Of a stretch of 19,150 nt of DNA, positions 1-6,249 are shown one piece after another. Origin of the DNA: Holophagaceae bacterium. Lineage in GTDB: Bacteria > Acidobacteriota > Holophagae > Holophagales > Holophagaceae. Below the pieces are notes generated by a model. That model did not search any database and was not told where the DNA came from. It saw only the letters and a program-made list of their open reading frames with translations. The stretch is taken from assembly GCA_025353305.1 (NCBI GenBank), contig JANXQX010000263.1:1-19150 (forward strand), read 5' to 3'. Positions within the stretch are counted from its first letter, which is position 1, and every line of letters starts with the position of its first letter. A program made the translations under genes and the position numbers.

Positions 1-2
1 TG

Positions 3-296
3 AACCTGATGGGCGCCGGCATGGGCGCCGCGATGCGTGGCAGCCGCGGGATGCCCAACATGATGTCGGGAGGGATCGGGGCGTTTTTCAACGTCATCGG
101 CCTTGTCATGGCGGTGGTGGTCTTCATGGGCGCCTCCAAAATGAAGAATGCTGAAAGCTACGGTTTCGCCATGGCGGCCGCCATCATCGCCATGATTCCG
201 TGCGTCTCTCCCTGCTGCCTGCTGGGTCTCCCTCTCGGGATCTGGGCCCTCATCGTGCTCCTGAAACCCGAGGTGAAGTCCGCCTTCCAGGGCTGA
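3..296 (+). CDS. Small Gly/Met-rich two-helix membrane protein (5' end probably cut by window)
   Basis: The reading frame is open to the left edge, so the true start may lie outside the window. The first visible ATG is at 9, and further in-frame ATGs occur at 21, 33, 51, 60 and 63. The N-terminal part is rich in Gly and Met. Two hydrophobic segments follow (around FFNVIGLVMAVVVFMGA and the stretch containing IPCVSPCCLLGLPLGIWALIVLL), joined by a short polar loop, and the protein ends with a short charged tail. It looks like a small inner-membrane protein of the DUF4190-like two-helix kind, but I cannot assign a family with confidence. The stop is 1 base before the ATG of the DUF2752 gene, so the two are almost certainly co-transcribed and translationally coupled. 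Function unknown. Confidence 0.65.
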   Translation, partial: NLMGAGMGAAMRGSRGMPNMMSGGIGAFFNVIGLVMAVVVFMGASKMKNAESYGFAMAAAIIAMIPCVSPCCLLGLPLGIWALIVLLKPEVKSAFQG

Positions 297-297
297 C

Positions 298-771
298 ATG
301 CCTGCTTCAATACCTCGCCGCGCCGACGGGAAGTTCCGCTTCCCCGATGGCGCGGTTGTTTTGTCCCTGGCCAGCCTCGCAGTCCTGCTCACCAGCCTTG
401 TGCTTCCGGCTGGGGGGTTTTTCGGAATTGACACCTGCGCCTTTCATGCGCTCACGGGGCTCTCCTGTCCGGGCTGTGGGCTCACTCGGGCCTTTTGCGC
501 CATCTCCCATGGCCAATTCAGGGATGCATGGGACCTTCATCCGTTTTCCTTCCTGATCTACCTGGGTGCGTTGGCTGGGGCCGCGGCGCCCATGTTGAAC
601 CGCCGCTTCCCCGCGCTCTCCGGCCAGAAAGCGGCAATGTCCTTGCGCATAGGTGCCCTTGTCCTTGCGATCGCCCTGCTCTTTTTTGGCGGGTGGCGCG
701 CGAAGGGACAATTCGAAGCTTCCCGCCAGCCCTCCAATTCCGAGCTTCTTCCTGCGGAAGACCACCGGTGA
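298..771 (+). CDS. DUF2752 domain membrane protein
   Basis: A 157-residue protein. The signature CPGCGLTR lies at about residues 57-64, followed by a His-Pro (81-82) before the second hydrophobic stretch. This is the hallmark of the DUF2752 family of small membrane proteins, whose function is not established. Hydrophobic segments lie at about 18-42, 83-100 and 117-132. The ATG at 298 follows the previous stop after a 1-base gap. The gene's own TGA (769-771) overlaps the GTG start of the RDD gene, so the three genes form a tight operon. The paired Cys residues could bind metal or form a disulfide, but that is inference. The family call rests on the motif and overall layout. Confidence 0.85.
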   Translation: MPASIPRRADGKFRFPDGAVVLSLASLAVLLTSLVLPAGGFFGIDTCAFHALTGLSCPGCGLTRAFCAISHGQFRDAWDLHPFSFLIYLGALAGAAAPMLNRRFPALSGQKAAMSLRIGALVLAIALLFFGGWRAKGQFEASRQPSNSELLPAEDHR

Positions 772-1280
772 ACGAGCCCGCGGCGCCCGCCTGGGCAGCC
801 GCCTACCTTCCGTCCTTGCCGGACGATGCCGAGCCCATCTGGAAATCCGAAGGCATCGCGCTCCGCGGCGAGTTTCCTGACCGCTTGATCGCCCTTCTCA
901 TCGACACCATTCCCATGATCGCGCTGACCATCGGCATCTTCGTGATGAACCGCTTGATGTACTTCATCATCGGGCCCTTCGCCTGTCTGACGGGCTGCTT
1001 TGTCAGCACGATCCATCTGCTGTTGAACCTGGGATACATGTTCTACCTGCTGCCGCTGTGCAACCACCGCTACGGCGCCACCTGGGGCAAGAAGGTGATG
1101 AAGCTGCGGGTGGTCCCCAATGCGGACCCCCGGGGCCGTATCACCATGGCTAACGCCGTGCTGCGCCAGTTGGGCCACATCGCGAATTTCGGCATCGGCT
1201 ACCTGCTCATCCTGGGCGACGAATGCAAAGCCGTGCAGGATTACGTCTCGGATTCCCAGGTGATCCAGGTGGACCGGTAG
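768..1280 (+). CDS. RDD family membrane protein
   Basis: I chose GTG at 768 because it overlaps the upstream stop (GTGA) and gives a 170-residue product. An earlier in-frame start would run through the DUF2752 gene. The sequence around residues 37-47 (FPDRLIALLID) carries the Arg and Asp of the RDD family, followed by hydrophobic segments at about 46-62, 64-84 and 86-98. A TWGKKVMKLRVV motif (105-116) and a C-terminal QDYVSDSQVIQV segment match the family's usual ending. RDD proteins are poorly characterised; a few have been linked to ion transport. The order of three small membrane proteins suggests one envelope-associated operon of unknown role. Confidence 0.85.
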   Translation: MNEPAAPAWAAAYLPSLPDDAEPIWKSEGIALRGEFPDRLIALLIDTIPMIALTIGIFVMNRLMYFIIGPFACLTGCFVSTIHLLLNLGYMFYLLPLCNHRYGATWGKKVMKLRVVPNADPRGRITMANAVLRQLGHIANFGIGYLLILGDECKAVQDYVSDSQVIQVDR

Positions 1281-1301
1281 CAGGAATGTGGCCTGAGGGG
1301 C

Positions 1302-1370
1302 GAGGTGGTGAGGTTCGGCAAGGTGGCGGCCAAAGGCCGCATCTTCTGGTGCGCCGAAGGCGGACACCTC
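1302..1370 (+). terminator. Stem-loop region after the membrane-protein operon
   Basis: GCGGCC (1326-1331) and GGCCGC (1335-1340) form a perfect 6-bp stem with an AAA loop. A second small stem, CGCC/GGCG (1352-1362), follows, and GAGGTG (1302-1307) can pair with CACCTC (1365-1370) to enclose both. The region sits 20-90 bases after the RDD stop, so it may end or stabilise that transcript. There is no run of T after the stems, so a Rho-independent terminator is not proven. Confidence 0.3.
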
Positions 1371-1386
1371 ATGGGCCATAGCTGTT

Positions 1387-1497
1387 ATACCAAGTCGCGT
1401 TCAATAAAACAGAAATGGATTCACCGCCAAGACGCCAAGAGCGCCAAGAGTCTTTTTGTCTCGTGTATCGGCTCGGCCGATACTGAGAAGAAAGCCA
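1387..1497 (+). repeat. Left arm of composite element, with CGCCAAGA tandem units and hairpin
   Basis: The arm contains three CGCCAAGA units (1425-1432, 1433-1440 and, after one G, 1442-1449). A perfect 8-bp hairpin, GTATCGGC / GCCGATAC with a TCG loop, lies at 1465-1483. The right arm keeps only part of the CGCCAAGA stretch, so the unit number differs between the arms. Confidence 0.75.
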
Positions 1498-1519
1498 GCA
1501 TGTGCCAGCTTCGCGGGGG

Positions 1520-1583
1520 AAATTCAGGCGACCTGGCGACGGCCTCACGCTCTGGTGTGATCCGTGCCGGGTCGCCTGAATTT
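1520..1583. repeat. Inner inverted repeat of composite element
   Basis: AAATTCAGGCGACCTGGC (1520-1537) pairs with GCCGGGTCGCCTGAATTT (1566-1583), with one mismatch, around a 28-base spacer. It lies at the core of the larger element and could form a cruciform or a long RNA hairpin. Confidence 0.7.
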
Positions 1584-1600
1584 GCGGGCTATTAGCCCGC
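1584..1600. repeat. 17-base near-perfect palindrome GCGGGCTA-T-TAGCCCGC
   Basis: Two 8-base half-sites are separated by a single T, directly after the inner inverted repeat. The compact GC-rich palindrome resembles REP-type intergenic elements. As RNA it would need a slightly larger loop than the single T. Confidence 0.65.
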
Positions 1601-1660
1601 TGGCGCTACGCGCCTCGCGAAGCGACTTCCGGTCCCAGTGAAGGCTGATGGAACTTGTGC

Positions 1661-1764
1661 ATTTTTCTTGGCGCTCTTCTCGGTATCGGCAGAGCCGATA
1701 CACGAGACAAAGGGAAATCTGGCGTCTTGGCGGTGAATTCAATTTTTTGAATGCGACTTGGTAT
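1661..1764 (-). repeat. Right arm of composite element
   Basis: Reverse-complement partner of the left arm. It has its own perfect 8-bp hairpin, GTATCGGC / GCCGATAC with an AGA loop (1683-1701), and a small AT-rich hairpin, ATTCAA-TTTT-TTGAAT (1737-1752). Its outer end at 1764 coincides with the last base of the beta-propeller stop codon, so the element abuts or slightly invades that gene's 3' end. Confidence 0.75.
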
Positions 1765-3347
1765 CACTTCCCGACGGCATAGAGCGTCGCATTGTTGATG
1801 GCATAGATGTGGCCATCGGGGCCCATGACCGTGGGGGTGTAGGCTTCGCCGATTCCACTGGTGATGCGGATCTTTTCCGGGAAGGTGTTCGTGGTCAGAT
1901 CCCACCGGTACAGGTAGCCGTCCTCGTTGTTGACGAAGATGGATTTGGTCGTGGGATCCACGACCGCAGTATTGATGCACCATTCGCGGACGCTGCCGGG
2001 GTGGGCGGGATCATCCGGGGTCGCGCCGAGAATGGTCTGCACCTCTTTCATCACGGAGACGCTCGAATAGGCATCGGCCTGGCTGGTGTTCGGGTCCAGG
2101 ATCGCCACTCGGTTGCGACCGTCGCCATAGCCCGGAATGAGGTAATTGTTGTACTTCGTCATGAGCAGGTAGGTCGATGTGCCCGTGTAGGCGGGAACCA
2201 TGCCCGCCGGAACGATGGAGGCCGTGTCATCCCAGCCGAAGGATCCCGGCGTCTTCGACCGGGCCAGGGCCGCGTCGAAATGCAGCAGCCAGCCCCGGTA
2301 GTTGTGCTGCCCATTTCTCGATTCGAGCACTCCGAAGTAGACATCCCCATCGGGACCCACCGTGGGCGAGGCGCTGCCGTCGTCGGAGAGGAATGCGGCC
2401 TCGCTCGCCGCGGGATCTGTCAGCCAGACCTTGGCGGTTCTTGCCAGCGTCGTGCTGTTGAGGGCGAGAAGGTAGCCGTTCCCGCCATCGCTCACGGCCA
2501 CGTAGAGGGTATGGAGATCGTTGGAAAGGGCCGGGGCGCAATTCATGGCGACCTGGGTCATGGCCGCATCGCCAGCGGCGGTCGATGCGCTGGTCCAGGA
2601 GCCCTGCCCATCCGCGCCGATGCGCGCGATGCCGCTGGCCAGCTGGGCCGGCGTGGCGCTCGTGGCCTGGAAGCCGAAGAAGAGGTTGCCCTGGCTGTCG
2701 GCGGTGAGCGGCGTGGTGATCTTCACGTTGGAGTCGTAGTTGGCCTTCGCGCCGGCGTATTCGTTCGCTCCATAGAACACCGCCGTCTGCACGGTGCCTT
2801 GGGCGGAGTCGGGATTGTCGCGATAGAACACCTTGCCGCCGGAACCTGCGAAATAGACACGGTTGGAAGCGGTCAACGCCGGGCCGTAACTGGGAACCCA
2901 ATTGTGGAGCGGCAGGGTGTAATCGCTGGCGGCTTGCCAGAGCAGCGCTCCTGAAGCGCCGTTGCGCGCCTCGACCCTGAAGCCATCCGCCGCCCCGGTC
3001 TTGACCGGGATGATGGCCGTATTCGTCTCCGTGATGACCATCGATCCATAATGGATAAGAAGGTCCCCGCCGGAATACTGCGGACTGAGATCCACGGGGA
3101 TGCTCCAGTGGACCCGTGTGAGAGGCTGAGGAGTGACGCTCACCTGGGCGCTGTGCTGCGCGTCCCGCCCATAGCCGTACCAGGCGGGGCCCGTGCCGGT
3201 GAAGGGCGGAGGCGGAGGCGGAGGCTCCACGATCACGCTGTCAGAACCGTGGCTGCACCTGGAATTGAGCAACCCCAGGATCAGGCTCAAGGCCGCAAGG
3301 CCCCGTCGAAGGGATGGCTGGCGGACCTGGACGAGGTCTCGGATCAC
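1764..3347 (-). CDS. Exported PQQ-like beta-propeller repeat protein (putative lipoprotein)
   Basis: I chose GTG at 3347 (527 residues) because it follows a good AGGGGA ribosome-binding site and starts a signal-peptide-like N-terminus: RR at 14-15, hydrophobic 17-27, Cys at 31. The upstream extension to 3431 lacks signal-peptide character. The lipobox (LNSRC) is atypical because Arg precedes the Cys, so lipidation is uncertain. A run of seven Pro follows, probably a tether. The rest shows recurring strand patterns of a PQQ/BamB-like propeller: LLWQAAS, VYFAGSGGKVFYRD, NLFFGFQA, LYVAVSDGGNGYLLALN, VYFGVLESRNG, IFVNNEDGYLYRWDL, HIYAINNATLYAVG. Such proteins are usually periplasmic or outer-membrane scaffolds. 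No catalytic role is visible. Confidence 0.8.
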   Translation of the reverse strand: MIRDLVQVRQPSLRRGLAALSLILGLLNSRCSHGSDSVIVEPPPPPPPFTGTGPAWYGYGRDAQHSAQVSVTPQPLTRVHWSIPVDLSPQYSGGDLLIHYGSMVITETNTAIIPVKTGAADGFRVEARNGASGALLWQAASDYTLPLHNWVPSYGPALTASNRVYFAGSGGKVFYRDNPDSAQGTVQTAVFYGANEYAGAKANYDSNVKITTPLTADSQGNLFFGFQATSATPAQLASGIARIGADGQGSWTSASTAAGDAAMTQVAMNCAPALSNDLHTLYVAVSDGGNGYLLALNSTTLARTAKVWLTDPAASEAAFLSDDGSASPTVGPDGDVYFGVLESRNGQHNYRGWLLHFDAALARSKTPGSFGWDDTASIVPAGMVPAYTGTSTYLLMTKYNNYLIPGYGDGRNRVAILDPNTSQADAYSSVSVMKEVQTILGATPDDPAHPGSVREWCINTAVVDPTTKSIFVNNEDGYLYRWDLTTNTFPEKIRITSGIGEAYTPTVMGPDGHIYAINNATLYAVGK

Positions 3348-3491
3348 ATCGTTCCCCTTCCCGGCATTGGAAAGCTCCGACCGTCCGGTGGGCACCGGAA
3401 ACCTTGAAAAGACGCAACGCCATTGGCGCACCAGGGAGCATCGAACTTCAGAAATGGAAGCATGTCCTCAACTATAACTGACCCGCGGCAA

Positions 3492-3544
3492 GTTCCTGGA
3501 TCGTGGCGCGCTCCGACGGAGGCCATGGGAAGCGGACCAGGAAC
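3492..3544. repeat. Inverted repeat between acyl-CoA dehydrogenase and beta-propeller genes
   Basis: GTTCCTGG (3492-3499) and CCAGGAAC (3537-3544) enclose a 37-base loop that itself contains CTCC-GAC-GGAG (3511-3521). It lies just downstream of the acyl-CoA dehydrogenase stop on the minus strand and could be a 3' structure of that transcript. There is no T-tract. Confidence 0.4.
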
Positions 3545-3550
3545 CGAGGC

Positions 3551-5263
3551 CTAGGTTTCCGAAGGCTCCATCGCCATCTCATAGTCGCCCGCGAGGCTGT
3601 ACACCTGTTCGTCGAGTACACGCTGGAAGCGGGCCGGGTTGGGTTCTGCGCGGCGTATGAGCTCCAGGGACAGCTCGGCCTGGAGTTGGGTGGCTATTGG
3701 TTTACCGTGGACCTCAAGGGCGAACTTGGACATGTCCCGGACCACGACATCAAAGACCTGGTCCACCAGATCGTCGGAGACATTCTGGAGGACCGACTGC
3801 TCCAGGATGAGCTGCCCGTAGACCACCAGCGTGAAGATCTCGCCCACGGCCAGCAGGAAGTCGATGTCCTTCGATTGGACCGCGTCGGGCGCGGCCTCCA
3901 GCAGGAATTCCCGGAATGCCTCGATCTGCTCAGCGAAGATGCGGACATTGGGCAGGGACCGGGTCTCGAAGGCCTTCCGGTAATCGTGGAACGTGATTTT
4001 GCCCAGGCCTTTCGTGGGTCCTTGGTCAAACAGGAAATCATCGTTGCGCGCGTCCAGCCTGGATGGGATTTCGGGATACTCGCCTGGTTGAAAGAAGTAG
4101 TTCTGCATGAACTTCAGAATCAGCGCGATGTTCACGTGGACCGTGCCTTCCAGCTTCGGCAGGCCGCGGATGTCGCGCGTGGCCGAATCGAAGAACATGT
4201 CCTTCTCGAAGCCCTTGGCGGCGATGACATCCCACAGGAGATCGATCACCTGCTCGCCCTGCGTGGTCACCTTCATCTTCATCACGGGGTTGTAGAGCAG
4301 GTAGCGGCGGTCCTCGCCGGAGGCTGAGCGTAGGTAGTCCGAGGCCCGCTGAGCGAACAGTTTCATGGCCACCAGGCGCGCGTAGGCATCCACGAACGCC
4401 TGTTTCACGTGGGGAAAATCGGCCACGGACTGGTTGTAGAGCCTGCGCCCCGTGGCGTGGTTGATGGCCTCATAGAAGGCGTGGGTGCAGATGCCGATGC
4501 TGGCCCAGCCCAGGTTGAACTTGCCGATGTTCACGGTGTTGAGCGATGCGTTCCAGGCGGCGTCGCCCCGGGACAGGATGTCCGCGTCGCCGATGGGATA
4601 GTCGTTCAGCACGAACTCGGCCACGTAGGATTGGGTCCCGGTGATGTTCTTCACCAGTTCGTATTTCGGGTGCTGGCTGTCCACCGCGAAGAAAACGTAT
4701 TCCCCGCTGTCCGGCAGCCGGCCGAAGGTGGACACCATGGCCGCTTCGTTGCCGTTGCCGATGTAGTACTTGTCGCCCCGCGCCACATAGCCGCCGCCGG
4801 CTTGAGGTATGAGCAGCATGTCCGTGGCGTAGATGTCGGCCCCGTGTTCCTTCTCGGAAAGGCCGAATGCGAAGATCGCGCCCTCATCCAGAAGGCTCGC
4901 GGCCTTTTGCTTCAAGCCTTCATTTCCGCTCATCCAGATGGGCCCGAGGCCCAGGATGGTGACCTGCCAGGTGTACCAGTAGACGAGCCCATAGAAGCCC
5001 AGCACCTCATTGAAGGCGCACAGGCGGGAGGTGTCCCAGCGCGCGTCCGCCCCTCCGTAACCCGCAGGTGTGAGCAGCGTCGCGAAAATTTTTTCCTGCT
5101 TTACGAAGTCCAGGAAATCCGCATACCACACGCGGTTGAAATCATCCTCCCGGAGGCGCCGTTTTCCTTTGGACTCGAAGAAGGCCACCGTCTTGCGCAG
5201 GACCTCGTTCAGCTTGGGATCGGGATGGCCGGAGACCAGCTTCTGGGGATTGAGGAGGACCAT
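3551..5263 (-). CDS. Acyl-CoA dehydrogenase family protein
   Basis: The ATG at 5263 is preceded by AAGGAG with 6-base spacing; an in-frame extension to 5305 has no such site. The 570-residue product is longer than classical ~380-residue acyl-CoA dehydrogenases and fits the longer FadE-like members. The N-terminal helical part (about 1-110) is followed by the FAD/substrate middle region, with FAFGLSEKEHGADIYAT and the GDKYYIGNGNEA segment. In the C-terminal helical domain, LPKLEGTVHVN holds Glu372 at the place of the catalytic base in the YEGT motif. About 170 extra residues follow. The expected reaction is FAD-dependent alpha,beta-dehydrogenation of an acyl-CoA; the substrate cannot be told. 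The downstream beta-propeller gene is on the same strand, ~200 bases away. No electron-transfer flavoprotein gene is nearby. Confidence 0.9.
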   Translation of the reverse strand: MVLLNPQKLVSGHPDPKLNEVLRKTVAFFESKGKRRLREDDFNRVWYADFLDFVKQEKIFATLLTPAGYGGADARWDTSRLCAFNEVLGFYGLVYWYTWQVTILGLGPIWMSGNEGLKQKAASLLDEGAIFAFGLSEKEHGADIYATDMLLIPQAGGGYVARGDKYYIGNGNEAAMVSTFGRLPDSGEYVFFAVDSQHPKYELVKNITGTQSYVAEFVLNDYPIGDADILSRGDAAWNASLNTVNIGKFNLGWASIGICTHAFYEAINHATGRRLYNQSVADFPHVKQAFVDAYARLVAMKLFAQRASDYLRSASGEDRRYLLYNPVMKMKVTTQGEQVIDLLWDVIAAKGFEKDMFFDSATRDIRGLPKLEGTVHVNIALILKFMQNYFFQPGEYPEIPSRLDARNDDFLFDQGPTKGLGKITFHDYRKAFETRSLPNVRIFAEQIEAFREFLLEAAPDAVQSKDIDFLLAVGEIFTLVVYGQLILEQSVLQNVSDDLVDQVFDVVVRDMSKFALEVHGKPIATQLQAELSLELIRRAEPNPARFQRVLDEQVYSLAGDYEMAMEPSET

Positions 5264-5431
5264 GCCTGACTCCTTGGGATTCGGCTGCTGGCGTGCGTGC
5301 CGCACTGCTTCGAGTCCCCAGAATCACACGGCCCGAGGATCGTTTCATCTTGTCCTTGGGTAGGGCTTGGACCCTGGTTTGGGCTCCTGGCAGGCAGAAT
5401 TGCCCCTGGCCGGACATGGCTGCGCGCTGGT

Positions 5432-6247
5432 TCAGCGCGAGCCTGGTTCCCTGGCGGAGAGGCGGGCGCTGACCATTCCGAAGACCAGGGTTTCATCCCC
5501 GCGCAGGAGCACCTCCCCTTGGATGCGCACCCCGTTCACCGAGGTTCCATTGCTGGAGCCCAGATCCCGGATGACCCATCCATGTGGGCTGGGCACCAGG
5601 TCCGCGTGGTGCCGGGAGATCGAGATGTCCGCCAGGACTACGTGGCAATCCTTTTCGCGGCCCAGGCGGAGGCCCTGGCCGAGAGGCACCGACTGGCCAG
5701 CCAGGGACCCCGTCAGAAAGCGGAGATGGGTGGGGAATGACACGTTCGCCGGAAGAGGCAGGGGCGGCAGGTATGGAACGGGCTGGGGAGGAACAGGAAA
5801 CGGCGGCGGTCCTCTTTTCTTTCTGGCGAGCTGCCAAACCAACAGGGCCAATAGCAGAACGACTCCAACACCGAGCCCGCCCGCTACCCAGAGCAGAGGG
5901 AGGCCAGAGTCCTCAGGTTGCGCTTTCGTTTCCTTTTTCTCCGGCAATGAGTTGGCGGCCACGCCTTCGACACTGATGCGAACCTTGCCGGTAAGTCCAT
6001 CCAGGTCGATCTCCCCCTGGCGGTAGGCCCACCAGTCCTCCCAATCGAGTGCCCAGGTTTCCTTTGCGTAGCGGAGCGTGACGCGCTCAGGTTGCCTTTC
6101 TTCAGCGAATTCCTGTGAGAATACTTCGTCCAGGGCGGTGGTCCCTGCACTCATGGACGCAGGGGACGGTTCCGGCCGGGACCGTTCCAGGGGCGGACTC
6201 GCGGCGAGCGCCATGACCGCGGCCAGGGGGAGGAACCATCGCTTCAT
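5432..6247 (-). CDS. Single-pass membrane protein with cytoplasmic FHA domain
   Basis: A 271-residue protein. An N-terminal signal sequence or anchor (about 1-17) precedes an extracytoplasmic region (about 20-115) with a Trp-rich stretch at 65-75. A strong membrane segment (about 116-140) ends in RKKR, followed by a Pro-rich linker (147-166). The C-terminal FHA domain (about 175-262) has LGRE (R197), SRHH (S211, H214) and SSNGTSVNG (N233, N238), the usual phosphothreonine-binding residues. FHA domains read Thr phosphorylation; no Ser/Thr kinase is in the window. The ATG at 6247 follows GGAGGG, which lies inside the end of the preceding gene. The gap is 2 bases, so the two genes are co-translated. 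Probably a signalling or scaffold subunit working with the neighbouring exported protein. Confidence 0.85.
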   Translation of the reverse strand: MKRWFLPLAAVMALAASPPLERSRPEPSPASMSAGTTALDEVFSQEFAEERQPERVTLRYAKETWALDWEDWWAYRQGEIDLDGLTGKVRISVEGVAANSLPEKKETKAQPEDSGLPLLWVAGGLGVGVVLLLALLVWQLARKKRGPPPFPVPPQPVPYLPPLPLPANVSFPTHLRFLTGSLAGQSVPLGQGLRLGREKDCHVVLADISISRHHADLVPSPHGWVIRDLGSSNGTSVNGVRIQGEVLLRGDETLVFGMVSARLSAREPGSR

Positions 6248-6249
6248 GC

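Larger units (their letters stand above)
1387..1764. repeat. Composite nested inverted-repeat element
   Basis: This element fills most of the 483-base gap between the RDD gene and the beta-propeller gene. Two arms of about 100 bases (1387-1497 and 1661-1764) are imperfect reverse complements. The outer ends share ATACCAAGTCGC, then one mismatch, then TTCAA. Further in they share ATTCACCGCCAAGACGCCA (19 bases) and TTTGTCTCGTGTATCGGCTC (20 bases). The core holds a second inverted repeat and a near-perfect palindrome. No ORF in it looks real, no transposase is present, and I see no target-site duplication. The CGCCAAGACGCCAAGA motif resembles dispersed intergenic repeats of environmental bacteria, from memory and unchecked. 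Confidence 0.8.

Noticed and set aside
1425..1449. CGCCAAGA repeated units considered as a CRISPR or direct-repeat array
   Set aside because: Units are only 8 bases and adjacent, with no spacers and no cas genes; they are part of the larger inverted-repeat element.
1305..1595. Short ORFs on both strands within the composite repeat
   Set aside because: They run through hairpins and repeat arms, lack ribosome-binding sites and have no protein-like composition.
1758..2954. Long plus-strand open frame opposite the beta-propeller gene
   Set aside because: Low-complexity Gly/Arg/Val-rich translation without domain motifs; it mirrors the minus-strand gene, which has clear repeats and a ribosome-binding site.
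3503..5269. Plus-strand open frames opposite the acyl-CoA dehydrogenase
   Set aside because: Complement-frame shadows of a gene with clear family motifs; no credible starts or domains.
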